Part shown: in pieces, positions 34,040 to 42,798 of the stretch | How positions within the stretch are numbered: position 1 is the stretch's first letter | Layout of the letters: each line of letters starts with the position of its first letter | NCBI GenBank assembly: GCA_964545875.1 | Contig: CAZJHH010000012.1 | Coordinates: 1-54,551 of the forward strand | Source: DAIPKP01 sp964545875 | GTDB lineage: Bacteria; Synergistota; Synergistia; Synergistales; Aminiphilaceae | Direction of reading: 5' to 3' | DNA length: 54,551 nucleotides | Notes under the pieces: generated by a model | The model's database searches: none | What the model was told of the DNA's origin: nothing | What the model saw: the letters and a program-made list of their open reading frames with translations, nothing else | Made by a program: the position numbers and the translations under genes

Positions 34040-34825
34040 TTGCTGCAAGTAGAAGAACTCACCAAAACTTTCGGTGGTCTCAGGGCGGTGGATTCCCTTT
34101 CCTTTACACTCTCCCAAGGAGAGCTTCTGGGGCTTATCGGCCCGAACGGTGCGGGAAAGACCACGGTTTTCAATCTCCTTACGGGAGTTCTTCGGGGAAC
34201 CTCCGGAAAGATTCTCTTCGAGAACCGGGATATTTTCCGCAAAGCTCCTCACGACATAACCGCTCTCGGAATTACCCGAACCTTTCAGAACATCCGGCTT
34301 ATGAAGGGAATGACCCTGGAGGAAAACCTGAAGCCTCCCTTTCATCTCGCCCGAAACTATACGTACCTGGATTCTCTTTTTCTCACTTCTCGTTACCGCC
34401 GGGAGGAAGAGCGGATTCTCGAAAACGTTCACCGGGTTCTCGCCAGACTCCGCATCGATGCATACGCTTCCGTGGCCGTGGAGGATCTTGCCTACGGAGT
34501 GCAGAAGAAGGCGGAGCTGGCCCGAGCCCTGCTTTTCGAGCCTCGCATTCTGCTGCTGGATGAGCCCGCCGCGGGGCTGAACCCTGCGGAAACCGATGAA
34601 ATGATCGAAATCGTCCGGGATATCCACAAAAATTCCTCCATGGGAATTATCGTGGTGGAGCATAACATGAAAGTTATCATGGGAATAAGCGACCGTATTC
34701 TTGTGATGAATCAGGGAAAACCCATCGCCGAGGGATCTCCTCTGGAGATTCAGAAAAATCCCCAGGTTCTCAAGGCCTATCTCGGCGAGCGGGCCTGGAA
34801 AAAACAGGCCCTCCAGGGGCAGTAG
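34040..34825 (+). CDS. livG: ABC transporter ATP-binding protein LivG type
   Basis: A 261-residue ATPase. Walker A is GPNGAGKTT, the signature region is the degenerate LAYGVQKKAELARAL typical of LivG rather than LSGGQ, Walker B is ILLLDEPAAGLNP and the switch His is in VVEHNM. The start is TTG at 34040 with GGGAG nine nt upstream. It pairs with LivF to power the LivHM permease. Confidence 0.94.
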   Translation: MLQVEELTKTFGGLRAVDSLSFTLSQGELLGLIGPNGAGKTTVFNLLTGVLRGTSGKILFENRDIFRKAPHDITALGITRTFQNIRLMKGMTLEENLKPPFHLARNYTYLDSLFLTSRYRREEERILENVHRVLARLRIDAYASVAVEDLAYGVQKKAELARALLFEPRILLLDEPAAGLNPAETDEMIEIVRDIHKNSSMGIIVVEHNMKVIMGISDRILVMNQGKPIAEGSPLEIQKNPQVLKAYLGERAWKKQALQGQ

Positions 34826-34830
34826 GAGGG

Positions 34831-35544
34831 ATGGACATGCTGCGAATGGAACAGGTTGTGGCGGGATACGGAAAAGCCCAGGTGCTTCACGGCATCGATC
34901 TCTCCATCGCTCCGGGAGAAGTGGTGGCCCTGGTGGGCCCCAACGGTGCGGGAAAAACCACCACCATCCGGTGCATTACGGGGGAAGTAACTCCTCGAAG
35001 CGGCAGGGTTTTCTATCGGGAGGAAGATCTGGAAGGAAAAACGTCTCATGCCGTGGTTGCCCGGGGTATAAGCTGCTCCCCCGAGGGACGCCGCATTTTC
35101 GGCAATCTCACGGTGCAGGAAAATCTTCAGGTGGGAGGGTATCTTCTCGCTTCCCGAAAAAAGATACGAGAACGCATTCGATGGGTTTGCGACCTTTTCC
35201 CCAAGTTATGGGAGCGCCGGGGACAGCTGGCGGAATCTCTTAGCGGAGGAGAGCAGCAGATGCTCGCCATCGGAAGAGCCATCATGAACGAACCCCGGCT
35301 GCTTCTTCTGGACGAGCCTTCTCTGGGATTGGCTCCCATCATCGTGGATCAAATCTACGAGCGCATCGGAGAGATACGCCGGGAGGGAGTGGCGATTCTC
35401 CTGGTGGAACAAAACGTGGGGCTTGCCCTGGAAATTTCTTCCCGAACCTACGTTATGGAAAGCGGGGAGATCCGGCTGGAGGGAAAAAGCGCGGATCTGG
35501 AGCACAACGCCTACGTTGTGAATACCTATCTCGGAGTGAAATAA
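34831..35544 (+). CDS. livF: ABC transporter ATP-binding protein LivF type
   Basis: A 237-residue ATPase with Walker A GPNGAGKTTT, signature ESLSGGEQQMLAIGRAL-like sequence LSGGEQQMLAIGRA, Walker B LLLLDEPSLGLAP and LLVEQNVGLALEIS, the LivF-typical H-loop replacement. It begins 5 nt after livG and ends 4 nt before livH. Confidence 0.95.
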   Translation: MDMLRMEQVVAGYGKAQVLHGIDLSIAPGEVVALVGPNGAGKTTTIRCITGEVTPRSGRVFYREEDLEGKTSHAVVARGISCSPEGRRIFGNLTVQENLQVGGYLLASRKKIRERIRWVCDLFPKLWERRGQLAESLSGGEQQMLAIGRAIMNEPRLLLLDEPSLGLAPIIVDQIYERIGEIRREGVAILLVEQNVGLALEISSRTYVMESGEIRLEGKSADLEHNAYVVNTYLGVK

Positions 35545-35548
35545 CGCC

Positions 35549-36451
35549 ATGTACGGACTCTATATAGCCCAACAGCTCATAAACGCCCTCTCCTACGGCA
35601 GTATTCTCGCTCTTCTCGCCATAGGATACACCATGATTTACGGAATCCTGGGGCTCATCAACTTTGCCCACGGAGAGATTTTCATGATCGGCGCCTTTTG
35701 CGCCTATCTTCTTCTCGCCTTCGGAGGCTCTCCCTTCCTGATAGGACTTCTCGCTGCCCTGGGGGGAGCGGTGCTCATCGGCATGCTCATTCAGCGTACC
35801 GTATACGCTCCCTGCCTGAAGCGCAATCCCGAGGTGCTCACGGTTTTTATCGCCTCCTTCGGGGCTTCTCTGGGACTCCGAAGCCTCTTTACCATGATTT
35901 TCGGAGATAGCCGCCGGGCTTTTCCCACTCCGGATTTCCTGGAGGGCATTTTCATCACGGACTCCGGACTTTTTCTCAACGTCAAGGACATCTGGATTTT
36001 CGGCATAGCTTTGGCCCTAGTCCTGGGAATTACTCTCTTTATACGGTTTTCCCGCACGGGCATGGCCATGAGGGCCGTGGCGTACGATGCCAACGCCGCA
36101 GGGCTTGCAGGAATAAACAGCCGGCGCATCGTGCTCTATGCCTTCGTCCTCGGTTCCGCCCTGGCGGGAGTAGCCGCAGTGGCTTACGGTATGAGCTTCG
36201 GAGTGGTAACTCCCAGCATGGGGTATCTTATCGGGCTCAACGCCTTTATTGCTGCGGTTCTGGGAGGCATAGGCAACGTTCCCGGCGCCGCCGTGGGAGG
36301 GTATATCATCGGCCTGGGAGAAATCATGTTCGTGGCCCTGCTACCTCCCCAGTTTTCCGCGGTACGCCCCATTTTCGTCTGGATGCTGCTCTTTCTCATC
36401 CTTTTCGTAAAGCCTTCGGGGCTCTTCCGGCCCAACATCAAGATAGAGTAG
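35549..36451 (+). CDS. livH: branched-chain-type ABC transporter permease LivH
   Basis: A 300-residue membrane protein with about eight helices. The LivH hallmark GILGLINFAHGEIFMIGAF lies near residue 35, and the ATPase-coupling loop region (AVAYDANAAGLAGIN) near 175-190. It forms the channel with LivM. Confidence 0.95.
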   Translation: MYGLYIAQQLINALSYGSILALLAIGYTMIYGILGLINFAHGEIFMIGAFCAYLLLAFGGSPFLIGLLAALGGAVLIGMLIQRTVYAPCLKRNPEVLTVFIASFGASLGLRSLFTMIFGDSRRAFPTPDFLEGIFITDSGLFLNVKDIWIFGIALALVLGITLFIRFSRTGMAMRAVAYDANAAGLAGINSRRIVLYAFVLGSALAGVAAVAYGMSFGVVTPSMGYLIGLNAFIAAVLGGIGNVPGAAVGGYIIGLGEIMFVALLPPQFSAVRPIFVWMLLFLILFVKPSGLFRPNIKIE

Positions 36452-36464
36452 GAGGAGAGAGGTC

Positions 36465-37469
36465 ATGAAAAACTTCGGAAAAATCCTGGTGGGGCTTCTT
36501 CTTCTCGGAGGATTGCTCTGGCTTGCGGAAACCTCTCTGCGAGGATATTATCTGCGCCTGGTGGTTCTCGTGGGAGTCACCTCCATCATCGCTTTGGGAG
36601 TGAACGTCACCAACGGCTATACCAACATTTTTTCCCTGGGTTTTGGAGGAACCATGATGGTGGCGGCGTACACCACGGCTCTTCTCACGCTGCCCGTATC
36701 CTACAAAAAAGCGGTGCTTCACCTTCCCTCCTGGCTGGAGGGGCTTCAGGTGGCCTTTCCCGTGGCGATTATTCTAGCGGGGCTCCTGGCGGTGGCGGCG
36801 AGCGTAATTCTTCTTCTTCCCGCCTTCCGATTGCAGGGGCAGTATTTCATTCTCGCCTCCATGGGGATCAACATCGTTATGGGGAATCTCGCGGAAAATC
36901 TCCGAGGGCTCACTCACGGGGATATGGGGCTCCGGAACATTCCCCCCTACACCAACATCTGGTGGGCTTATGGTATCCTCGTGCTGGTGATCTTTTTCAT
37001 CTATCGGCTTATGCAGTCACGGTACGGCCGGGCGCTCCGCACCATTGCCAAGGATCAGACCCTTGCGGCGGTAATGGGCATTCACGTGGTGCGTTACAAG
37101 ATTCTCTCCTTTGCGGTGGGCAGCTTTATTACGGGCATCGGAGCGGCTCTCTGGGTGCATCTCGTGCTCACCATGAATCCCAAGGCCTTTGGCCTGGTCT
37201 ATGTCTTTCATGTGGTGGCCATGCTCGCCATCGGAGGGATCGGCACCATATCGGGAACTTTGCTGGGAGTTACCATTCTTACGGTGGGAGCGGAACTTCT
37301 CGCCCCTCTTCAGGAGGGGATAACTCTTCTGGGAGTACACATTCCTCCCGTTTTCGGCCTGGTAAACGTACTGATGGCGCTGCTTCTCATCGTCATCATG
37401 ATCTACCGTCCCCGGGGACTCGTGGGAGGACGGGAAATATGGGATGTCTCGGGCATCCGCAAAAAGTAG
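36465..37469 (+). CDS. livM: branched-chain-type ABC transporter permease LivM
   Basis: A 334-residue membrane protein. LivM features are TNGYTNIFSLGFGGTMMVAAYTTA near 45-65 (in two recognisable blocks) and the coupling loop SRYGRALRTIAKDQTLAAVMGI near 185-207. GGAGGAGAGAGG precedes the ATG. It ends 15 nt before the amidase gene. Confidence 0.94.
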   Translation: MKNFGKILVGLLLLGGLLWLAETSLRGYYLRLVVLVGVTSIIALGVNVTNGYTNIFSLGFGGTMMVAAYTTALLTLPVSYKKAVLHLPSWLEGLQVAFPVAIILAGLLAVAASVILLLPAFRLQGQYFILASMGINIVMGNLAENLRGLTHGDMGLRNIPPYTNIWWAYGILVLVIFFIYRLMQSRYGRALRTIAKDQTLAAVMGIHVVRYKILSFAVGSFITGIGAALWVHLVLTMNPKAFGLVYVFHVVAMLAIGGIGTISGTLLGVTILTVGAELLAPLQEGITLLGVHIPPVFGLVNVLMALLLIVIMIYRPRGLVGGREIWDVSGIRKK

Positions 37470-37484
37470 AAAGGAGGTTTTTTC

Positions 37485-38378
37485 ATGGTTTCTGAACTGC
37501 GCCGGGACCAGGTGGTATATGCCATGTCGGACGAAAACGAGGCGGTGCTGCGGGTCTCTCCGGGAGAACGGATTATCTTTCATACCGAGGATTGTTTCAG
37601 CCACGCCCTTACGGAACCTCATCACGTGCTGGGGCCGGATTTCGACTATTCCAAGGTGAATCCCGCCACGGGCCCCGTTTGGATCGAGGGAGCCGAACCC
37701 GGAGATGTGTTGCGGGTACATATCGAAGAGGTGCTTCTCGACGCCCAGGGGGTGGTGGAAGTGTACCCCGGTTTCGGCCCCCTGGGGGACGAAGTTGGCG
37801 AAGGGTACACGGAAATCGTTCCCCTTTCCGGAAAAGAGGCCCGTTTCTGCGGACGTTCCTTTTCGTTGCGCCCCATGATAGGGGTCATCGGAGTGGCTCC
37901 CGCGGAAGGATCGGTTCTCAACGGCAGCCCCGGAAGACACGGAGGCAATTTGGACACCCTGGAAAATACCGCGGGCTCCGTTTTGCGGCTTCCGGTTTTC
38001 GTTCCCGGAGCCAAGCTGGCTCTGGGAGATCTGCACGGCGTCATGGGTAACGGAGAAGTTTGCGGCACCGGCGCGGAAGCCCGGGGGAGAGTAACCCTTC
38101 GAGCGGAGCTGGAGAAAAATACTCCCTTGAGAAATCCCTTCGTGGAGACCGAGGAAGCCTATTTCCTTCTTGCCAGTGCGGAATCCATGGAGGATGCCAC
38201 CCGAGAGGTGGTGGGGGATACGGTGGCCTTCGTGCAGAAGCACGCCGGCCTCTCCTGGAAACAGAGCTACATGTTCGCCAGCCTTTTCTGCGATCTTACT
38301 TTCAGCCAGGTGGTGAATCCTCTCAAAACCGCCAAGATGCGGATTCCCAAGAAGGCTCTCTTTGCAAAGGAGAGCTGA
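37485..38378 (+). CDS. acetamidase/formamidase family protein
   Basis: A 297-residue cytosolic FmdA/AmdA-type hydrolase expected to split short amides (formamide, acetamide or related) to acid and ammonia. Family landmarks are NPATGPVWIEGAEPGDVLRV, MIGVIGVAPAEG, SPGRHGGNLD and LGDLHGVMGNGEVCGTG. AAAGGAGG precedes the ATG. As last gene of the Liv-type operon, directly before a terminator, it suggests that the transporter imports an amide or amide-releasing compound. Confidence 0.9.
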   Translation: MVSELRRDQVVYAMSDENEAVLRVSPGERIIFHTEDCFSHALTEPHHVLGPDFDYSKVNPATGPVWIEGAEPGDVLRVHIEEVLLDAQGVVEVYPGFGPLGDEVGEGYTEIVPLSGKEARFCGRSFSLRPMIGVIGVAPAEGSVLNGSPGRHGGNLDTLENTAGSVLRLPVFVPGAKLALGDLHGVMGNGEVCGTGAEARGRVTLRAELEKNTPLRNPFVETEEAYFLLASAESMEDATREVVGDTVAFVQKHAGLSWKQSYMFASLFCDLTFSQVVNPLKTAKMRIPKKALFAKES

Positions 38379-38408
38379 ATAAAGAAAAACGTACCATTCT
38401 TCCTCTCG

Positions 38409-38444
38409 AAAGAAGCTCCGGAGATTTTTCTCCGGAGCTTCTTT
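38409..38444 (+). terminator. terminator of the liv/amidase operon
   Basis: A perfect 15-bp stem (38409-38423 with 38430-38444) and an ATTTTT loop. The arms themselves contribute AAAGAAG and CTTCTTT. Confidence 0.88.
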
Positions 38445-38467
38445 CCTGGATTCCTTCGAAAAAGTGC

Positions 38468-38496
38468 TTGTGTATCTCCTTCCAGGGCGTTACAAT
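38468..38496 (+). promoter_or_regulatory. promoter of the racemase-family gene
   Basis: TTGTGT (38468-38473), a 17-nt spacer, TACAAT (38491-38496). Downstream, TATACTTG and CATACTTG are repeated 20 nt apart (38508 and 38528) and could be a regulatory site. Confidence 0.6.
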
Positions 38497-38552
38497 CTTG
38501 CGTAATGTATACTTGTATCGCACTTTGCATACTTGAAGGGGGAGAGACACGA

Positions 38553-39293
38553 ATGACAGTGTACCGCATACGCAACAAAAAACGCTCCTGGGATGGAGAA
38601 TCCATCGGCATTCTCATCCTTGACGCCGCCTATCCCTGCGTTCCCGGCAACGTGGGCAACGCCAGCACCTTCGATTTTCCCGTGCGCTATAAAGAGGTTC
38701 GGGGAGCCTCCATCGAAAGGCTTCTGAACCAGCGGGATCCCGCTCTGCTGGAACCCTTTCTCGAAGGGGCCCGACAGCTCCAGGACGAGGGAGTCAAGGC
38801 CATCACCGGAGCCTGCGGCTTTATGGCCCTCTTTCAGCCCCAGGTAGCGGAGGCGGTGGACATTCCGGTATTTCTCTCCAGCCTTCTTCAGATTCCCTTT
38901 ATCCATAGAACCCTCAAGAAAAACGAGAAGATCGGAGTCATTACCGCCAACAAGTCCGTGCTCACTCCGGAGCACTTCGCCAACGTGGGGGTGGGTCCGG
39001 ACATTCCTCTGGCCCTCTACGGCATGGAGGAGAAGGAGGAGTTTTATTCTTCGGTACTTCTGGAAAAAGGAACCCTGGATTCCGACAAGGTGGAGGAAGA
39101 AGTAGTGGACGTGGCCCGGCGGATGGTGGAAGAGCACCCCGAGGTGGGGGCCATCGTGCTGGAGTGCAGCGATCTGCCGCCTTACGGCTTTGCGGTGCAG
39201 CAGGCTACGGGAAGGCCAGTCTTCGACTTCATCACCATGATCAACCACGTGCACACCGCAGTGGTGAAACGCCCTTACGAGGGTTTCATGTAA
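38553..39293 (+). CDS. aspartate/glutamate/hydantoin racemase-superfamily protein
   Basis: A 246-residue cytosolic protein of the cofactor-independent two-cysteine racemase fold. Candidate catalytic Cys are in ITGACGFMAL (about residue 89) and VLECSDLPP (about 207). SIGILILDAAYPCVPGNVGN near the beginning resembles uncharacterised aspartate/glutamate-racemase-like or hydantoin-racemase-like proteins rather than cell-wall MurI. The ATG at 38553 follows GGGGGAGAGAC; an upstream in-frame ATG at 38505 lies inside the predicted transcript start region. The substrate is unknown. Confidence 0.8.
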   Translation: MTVYRIRNKKRSWDGESIGILILDAAYPCVPGNVGNASTFDFPVRYKEVRGASIERLLNQRDPALLEPFLEGARQLQDEGVKAITGACGFMALFQPQVAEAVDIPVFLSSLLQIPFIHRTLKKNEKIGVITANKSVLTPEHFANVGVGPDIPLALYGMEEKEEFYSSVLLEKGTLDSDKVEEEVVDVARRMVEEHPEVGAIVLECSDLPPYGFAVQQATGRPVFDFITMINHVHTAVVKRPYEGFM

Positions 39294-39322
39294 GGTTTTT
39301 TCCGGGGAATTTTTTCCACATA

Positions 39323-39369
39323 GACCATGAGCAAAGGGGAGGCGAAAAGCCTCCCCTTTGCTCATGGTC
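39323..39369. terminator. bidirectional terminator with a 21-bp perfect stem
   Basis: Positions 39323-39343 pair with 39349-39369 without mismatch, loop GAAAA. It separates the racemase-family gene from the convergent pseudopilin gene. Confidence 0.85.
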
Positions 39370-39400
39370 GGAAAAGCCCTTTTCCGTTTTTCCGGAGTGC

Positions 39401-39964
39401 CTACATAAACCACATGAGGTTATCGTCCTCCGCGGTAAAAAGATGGAGCCCCGTAAAGGTATGGCTTGCATCGGGCTTGGCGTAGAACTGCATGTCCCCG
39501 GCCATTTCGGCGAGCTTTTGCTTGGTTCCCCGGTTCAATCCCCGGTCGTAGAGAATCACGAAGACCCGGGTTTTCCCTTCATCGTCCGGTCCGTACATGA
39601 GACCGATCCAGTAGTTTTCGTTCAGAGGAAGCTTATCCGCATAGACGTCGGGAAGAATGCCGCTCCCCTGGGGAGAGAGGTTTCGATAACTCCCCATGCC
39701 CTCGTTGTAGGCCCAGATGGGCCAGCTTCCGTAATCGGAAAAGTAGAGCTGTCCCGCAGATTTCATGATTCTCATCTCCGAGACGATCTTTGTTGCCCGG
39801 GCCTTATCCATGGCGGATCCTCCCAGGAGCATCATGGCCGCCCCGAGAATGCCGAGGATCACCATGACCATAAGAAGCTCCACCAGGCTGAATCCTCGGA
39901 GTAGTCGCGGCATTGCCGAAGAGGAATTTCCCGGAAAGAAAGTTTTTTTCACCGAAGAAAACAC
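39401..39964 (-). CDS. type IV pilin/pseudopilin-like protein
   Basis: A 187-residue prepilin. A 24-residue leader ends in Gly and is followed by FSLVELLMVMVILGILGAAM, the class III signal with Glu at mature position 5, cut and methylated by a prepilin peptidase. The globular part (about 55-187) includes EMRIMKSAGQLYFSDYG and EGKTRVFVILYDRGL. The GTG at 39964 is chosen because GAGGAG is six nt upstream; ATG 39913 has no ribosome site but would give a more usual short leader. No other pilus or type II secretion gene is near. Its soluble domain resembles the protein at 45936. Confidence 0.85.
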   Translation of the reverse strand: MFSSVKKTFFPGNSSSAMPRLLRGFSLVELLMVMVILGILGAAMMLLGGSAMDKARATKIVSEMRIMKSAGQLYFSDYGSWPIWAYNEGMGSYRNLSPQGSGILPDVYADKLPLNENYWIGLMYGPDDEGKTRVFVILYDRGLNRGTKQKLAEMAGDMQFYAKPDASHTFTGLHLFTAEDDNLMWFM

Positions 39965-39980
39965 GGAAGTCTCCTCATCC

Positions 39981-40457
39981 TTAGAGGCTCTGGCGTCCCG
40001 TGAGGCTCTCGATGGGAATCCGGAATATTTCCAGCCGCTGGAGCATCTGCTCGGGAAAGGTGTGTTCCGAAGGCTTTCCAGAGTAATGTTCCACGATGAT
40101 TCTGAGTCCCCGCTGCTTCTCTTCGGGAGATTCCAGAAACTCCGCTCTCCCGAACCCTATGAGGCTGCGGTAGCGCATCCCCCATTCACAGGGATCCTCG
40201 TTTTCCACAAGGGTGACTTCTTCTTCGATCTCGAAGCATGCCCGAGGATTTTCCCGGAGGAGAGCGTGTTTTTTGCCTCCCCGGGATCCATGAAAGTAGA
40301 GGGCGTGCTCCTCTTCAAGGTATGCCGGGCAGAGAGGAACCAGGTAGGGTTCTCCTTCAAGGGAACACATGCCGAGCCGGCATACCTTGGCGGCGCGCAG
40401 TACCTCTCGAAGAACCTGGTTATCCGTAATTTCCTTATCCTTGCGTCTCATGCTCAT
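39981..40457 (-). CDS. pyridoxamine-5'-phosphate-oxidase-like flavin-binding protein
   Basis: A 158-residue split-barrel protein of the PNPOx/NimA-like group: EVLRAAKVCRLGMCSLEGEP, YLVPLCPAYLEEEHALYFHG and SRGGKKHALLRENPRACFEI, where the HG-S-GGKK part contacts FMN in relatives. It may reduce a nitro compound, flavin or quinone, or just bind FMN or haem. The start at 40457 (M-S-M-R-R) has AGGAGG nine nt upstream. It is followed on the same strand, 16 nt later, by the pseudopilin gene. Confidence 0.85.
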   Translation of the reverse strand: MSMRRKDKEITDNQVLREVLRAAKVCRLGMCSLEGEPYLVPLCPAYLEEEHALYFHGSRGGKKHALLRENPRACFEIEEEVTLVENEDPCEWGMRYRSLIGFGRAEFLESPEEKQRGLRIIVEHYSGKPSEHTFPEQMLQRLEIFRIPIESLTGRQSL

Positions 40458-40522
40458 TTCCGGGAACCTCCTTGATATTTTTGCCACCGGTGCGGCGTTT
40501 TGGAGAAGCCATCTCCCGGCAC

Positions 40523-40552
40523 ATCATAGCATTTCAGGAATTTCGCAGGCAA
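40523..40552 (-). promoter_or_regulatory. promoter of the PNPOx-like/pseudopilin pair
   Basis: Minus strand: TTGCCT (40547-40552), an 18-nt spacer, TATGAT (40523-40528). Confidence 0.65.
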
Positions 40553-40635
40553 TGAATCTTTTCGGCAGTGTGGAGCCCTTCGAGACGTGAATATTCCGGG
40601 CATTTCCCGAAGGCGTTTCGTGAAAAAAAGATTAT

Positions 40636-40664
40636 TTCGGAGAGTTCCGCGCATATGGTATACT
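40636..40664 (+). promoter_or_regulatory. extended -10 promoter for the acyltransferase gene
   Basis: TTCGGA (40636-40641), a 17-nt spacer, TATACT (40659-40664) preceded by TGG, an extended -10 arrangement. The first downstream gene begins 300 nt later at 40973. Confidence 0.6.
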
Positions 40665-40972
40665 GAAAATTGAGTTTTTCCAGTGGTACTCTCAAAAAGA
40701 AATCCCCGACTCTTTTTCCGAATTCCTTGCTGCAAGGCCCCGGACCTCACGCTTCCAGGGAACGTTCTCTCCTTGATTTCAAAGAACTTTGCAAGGTCCA
40801 TCCCGTTTCCGGATTGTGCCGGAGGGCACTTCTGGTTTTTTGCCTGAAGCGCCCGAGGCGTGTTTTTCTTTTCAGGAGAGAGGAAAGAAGGGCGTTCTGG
40901 TGAAAAGCCAGAAAACGGGATTTTTCGGAAGTGCTAAAAAAGGTCTTTTATTGCAAAAACCGAGGTGATGTC

Positions 40973-42706
40973 ATGTCTATACCTTTTTCTCGTCATGAAA
41001 ATTCTCTCCCTCTGCTGGAACCGGAATTCCTGGAGATAAGCCTTTCCCGCTTTATGAGCTGGGCGGCGCCTCTTCTGAACCCCCGGGAGTATGAAGAGAC
41101 TGCCGAAAGTGCGGAAATATCGCGAGATCCCGGAGGGAGAATGCTGCAGCTCCATGAGGATCTTCGGGAGGATCTTCGGAAAAATCCCTCCCTGGGAATA
41201 CACCGTCCCTTCTGGGAAGGCTGGTATCTGCGGCATTCCACGAGCCTTCCCGTTTATATCAATCCCTTTTATTTGTTCGATTTTCAGGCCTCCTCCGGGG
41301 CGGTTCTGGCGGCACATCTTACCGTCCGGGCCCTGGAATTGCACGGCCGGATTCTCCGGGGAATCCTCCCTCAAGACGAGGTGAAGGGAGTTCCCCAATG
41401 CATGGCCCAGTATGCCACTCTTTTCGGCTGCACCCGGATTCCGGGAGTTTCCCAAGATGCCAGCTTTTGTGCTCCCGAATCGTCTCACATAGCGATTTTC
41501 CGCCGGGGGCGCATCTACTCCGTGAAGGTGCTGGACGAAAAAGGGCGGCATCCGGGAAAGGCCGCTTTCGAAGCGCTTTTTCGGGATCTCTGGAACCACC
41601 GGGAGCCCCTGGCCCGCTCTCCGGGGGTTTTCACCGCCGCAAACCGCCGGGAATGGGGAAAGATCAGGGAAATTCTGAGAGAACATCCCCGCAATCGACA
41701 TCATATGGACCTGGTGGAAAAGGCCCTCTTCGTGGTGATCCTCGAAGATTCCCCCGGAAATGGAGAAATCTCCTTCTGCCGGAATCTTCTCGGGGGGATT
41801 CCCGATAACCGTTGGTACGACAAATCCTTTCAGCTTATTGTCTATCCCGAGGGAGTGGGAGGATGGAACTACGATCACTCCCGTCGGGATGGGGGAGTCA
41901 TGAGCCGGGTGGCGGCCTTTCTCTGCGGAGATGCTCCGGAGGAGGACTCTTCCGAAATTTCTCTGGAAATACCGGAGCCTCTGGAATTCGTGTGTACTCC
42001 GGAGCTGGAGGAAAAGGCTCGGGAAATTCGGCGGAGAGATGCCCGGCTTCGGCAGAGGATAAAGCTGGAAATTCTGCGCTTTCCCGTCTTCGGTGCGTCG
42101 AATCTCAAGAAACTGCGCTTCAGCCCGGATGCTTTCGTGCAGCTTGTGCTGCTGGGGGTTCAGAAAGAGCTTTGGGGATCCCTGCGAAACGCCTTCGAAT
42201 CCGTAAGTCTCCGGCATTTCCGGGAGGGGCGTACCGAAGGAACCCGTTCTCTCACTCCGGAAGGAGCCGCCTGCATTCGGGCCTACCGGGAAGGAGTCCG
42301 GAAAGAAGATCTGGCTTTCCTGCTGCGGCGGGCAGGCAAAGCCCACGGAGAACGCATTCTTTTGTGCCGCCGGGGAAAGGGAATCGATGGTAATTTGGGC
42401 TTTCTCGAAAACTATGCCCTTCTTCGAGGTCTTTCCCCGGAAGAGATACCCTTTTTTACCAGCCCCGGCTGGAGGCGCTTCAACGAATTCTGGATGAGCA
42501 CCAGCGCCACGGAAGGAAAGGGAATCCTGGCGGCGGGATACGGCCCTTCGGTGCCCGAGGGCTTTGCGGTGCGGTATGCAAAAAAAACCGGAGAAACGGA
42601 GCTCTATATAACCTCCTTCGAGGGGGATCTGCAGGCTTTTGAAAACGCTTTTTCCCGGGTGGGAGAGGTCTTTCTGGAGGCCCTCAACTTTTCCGAAGCG
42701 GAGTGA
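40973..42706 (+). CDS. choline/carnitine O-acyltransferase family protein
   Basis: A 577-residue homologue of the mostly eukaryotic carnitine acyltransferases, which move acyl groups between CoA and carnitine. All main blocks are present in order: LPVYINPFYLF (93-102), QYATLFGCTRIPG (146-158), SSHIAIFRRGRIYSV, FTAANRREWGKIREIL (220-235), NRWYDKSFQLIV (279-290), the catalytic His in GWNYDHSRRDGG (His302), FESVSLRHFREGRTEGTRS and MSTSAT with GYGPSVPEGFAVRY. The GRTE sequence is like carnitine enzymes; choline acetyltransferases carry Val-Asp-Asn there. The ATG at 40973 has GAGGTG upstream. A betaine-type binding protein gene follows 92 nt later. There is no signal peptide, so it is cytosolic. 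Activity is predicted; the exact acceptor is unproven. Confidence 0.88.
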   Translation: MSIPFSRHENSLPLLEPEFLEISLSRFMSWAAPLLNPREYEETAESAEISRDPGGRMLQLHEDLREDLRKNPSLGIHRPFWEGWYLRHSTSLPVYINPFYLFDFQASSGAVLAAHLTVRALELHGRILRGILPQDEVKGVPQCMAQYATLFGCTRIPGVSQDASFCAPESSHIAIFRRGRIYSVKVLDEKGRHPGKAAFEALFRDLWNHREPLARSPGVFTAANRREWGKIREILREHPRNRHHMDLVEKALFVVILEDSPGNGEISFCRNLLGGIPDNRWYDKSFQLIVYPEGVGGWNYDHSRRDGGVMSRVAAFLCGDAPEEDSSEISLEIPEPLEFVCTPELEEKAREIRRRDARLRQRIKLEILRFPVFGASNLKKLRFSPDAFVQLVLLGVQKELWGSLRNAFESVSLRHFREGRTEGTRSLTPEGAACIRAYREGVRKEDLAFLLRRAGKAHGERILLCRRGKGIDGNLGFLENYALLRGLSPEEIPFFTSPGWRRFNEFWMSTSATEGKGILAAGYGPSVPEGFAVRYAKKTGETELYITSFEGDLQAFENAFSRVGEVFLEALNFSEAE

Positions 42707-42798
42707 AGCCCGTGATGGCGGCGAGAATTTTCCGAAGTTCTCGAAAAAACCATAGATGAAGCGGATTGGACGTATCATAATTTGGAAAGGAGTGTCAT

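Larger units (their letters stand above)
40458..40972. other. 515-bp divergent intergenic region
   Basis: It holds a promoter for each side (40523-40552 minus; 40636-40664 plus). From the plus-strand promoter the leader before the acyltransferase start is about 300 nt, long enough for a regulatory RNA. I can only see a small CTGG/CCAG hairpin near 40899-40913. An open frame at 40670-40903 lacks a ribosome site and family features. I do not recognise a known riboswitch. Confidence 0.6.

Noticed and set aside
40670..40903. 77-codon frame in the leader of the acyltransferase gene
   Set aside because: No ribosome site, TTG start almost at the predicted transcript start, basic low-complexity translation.
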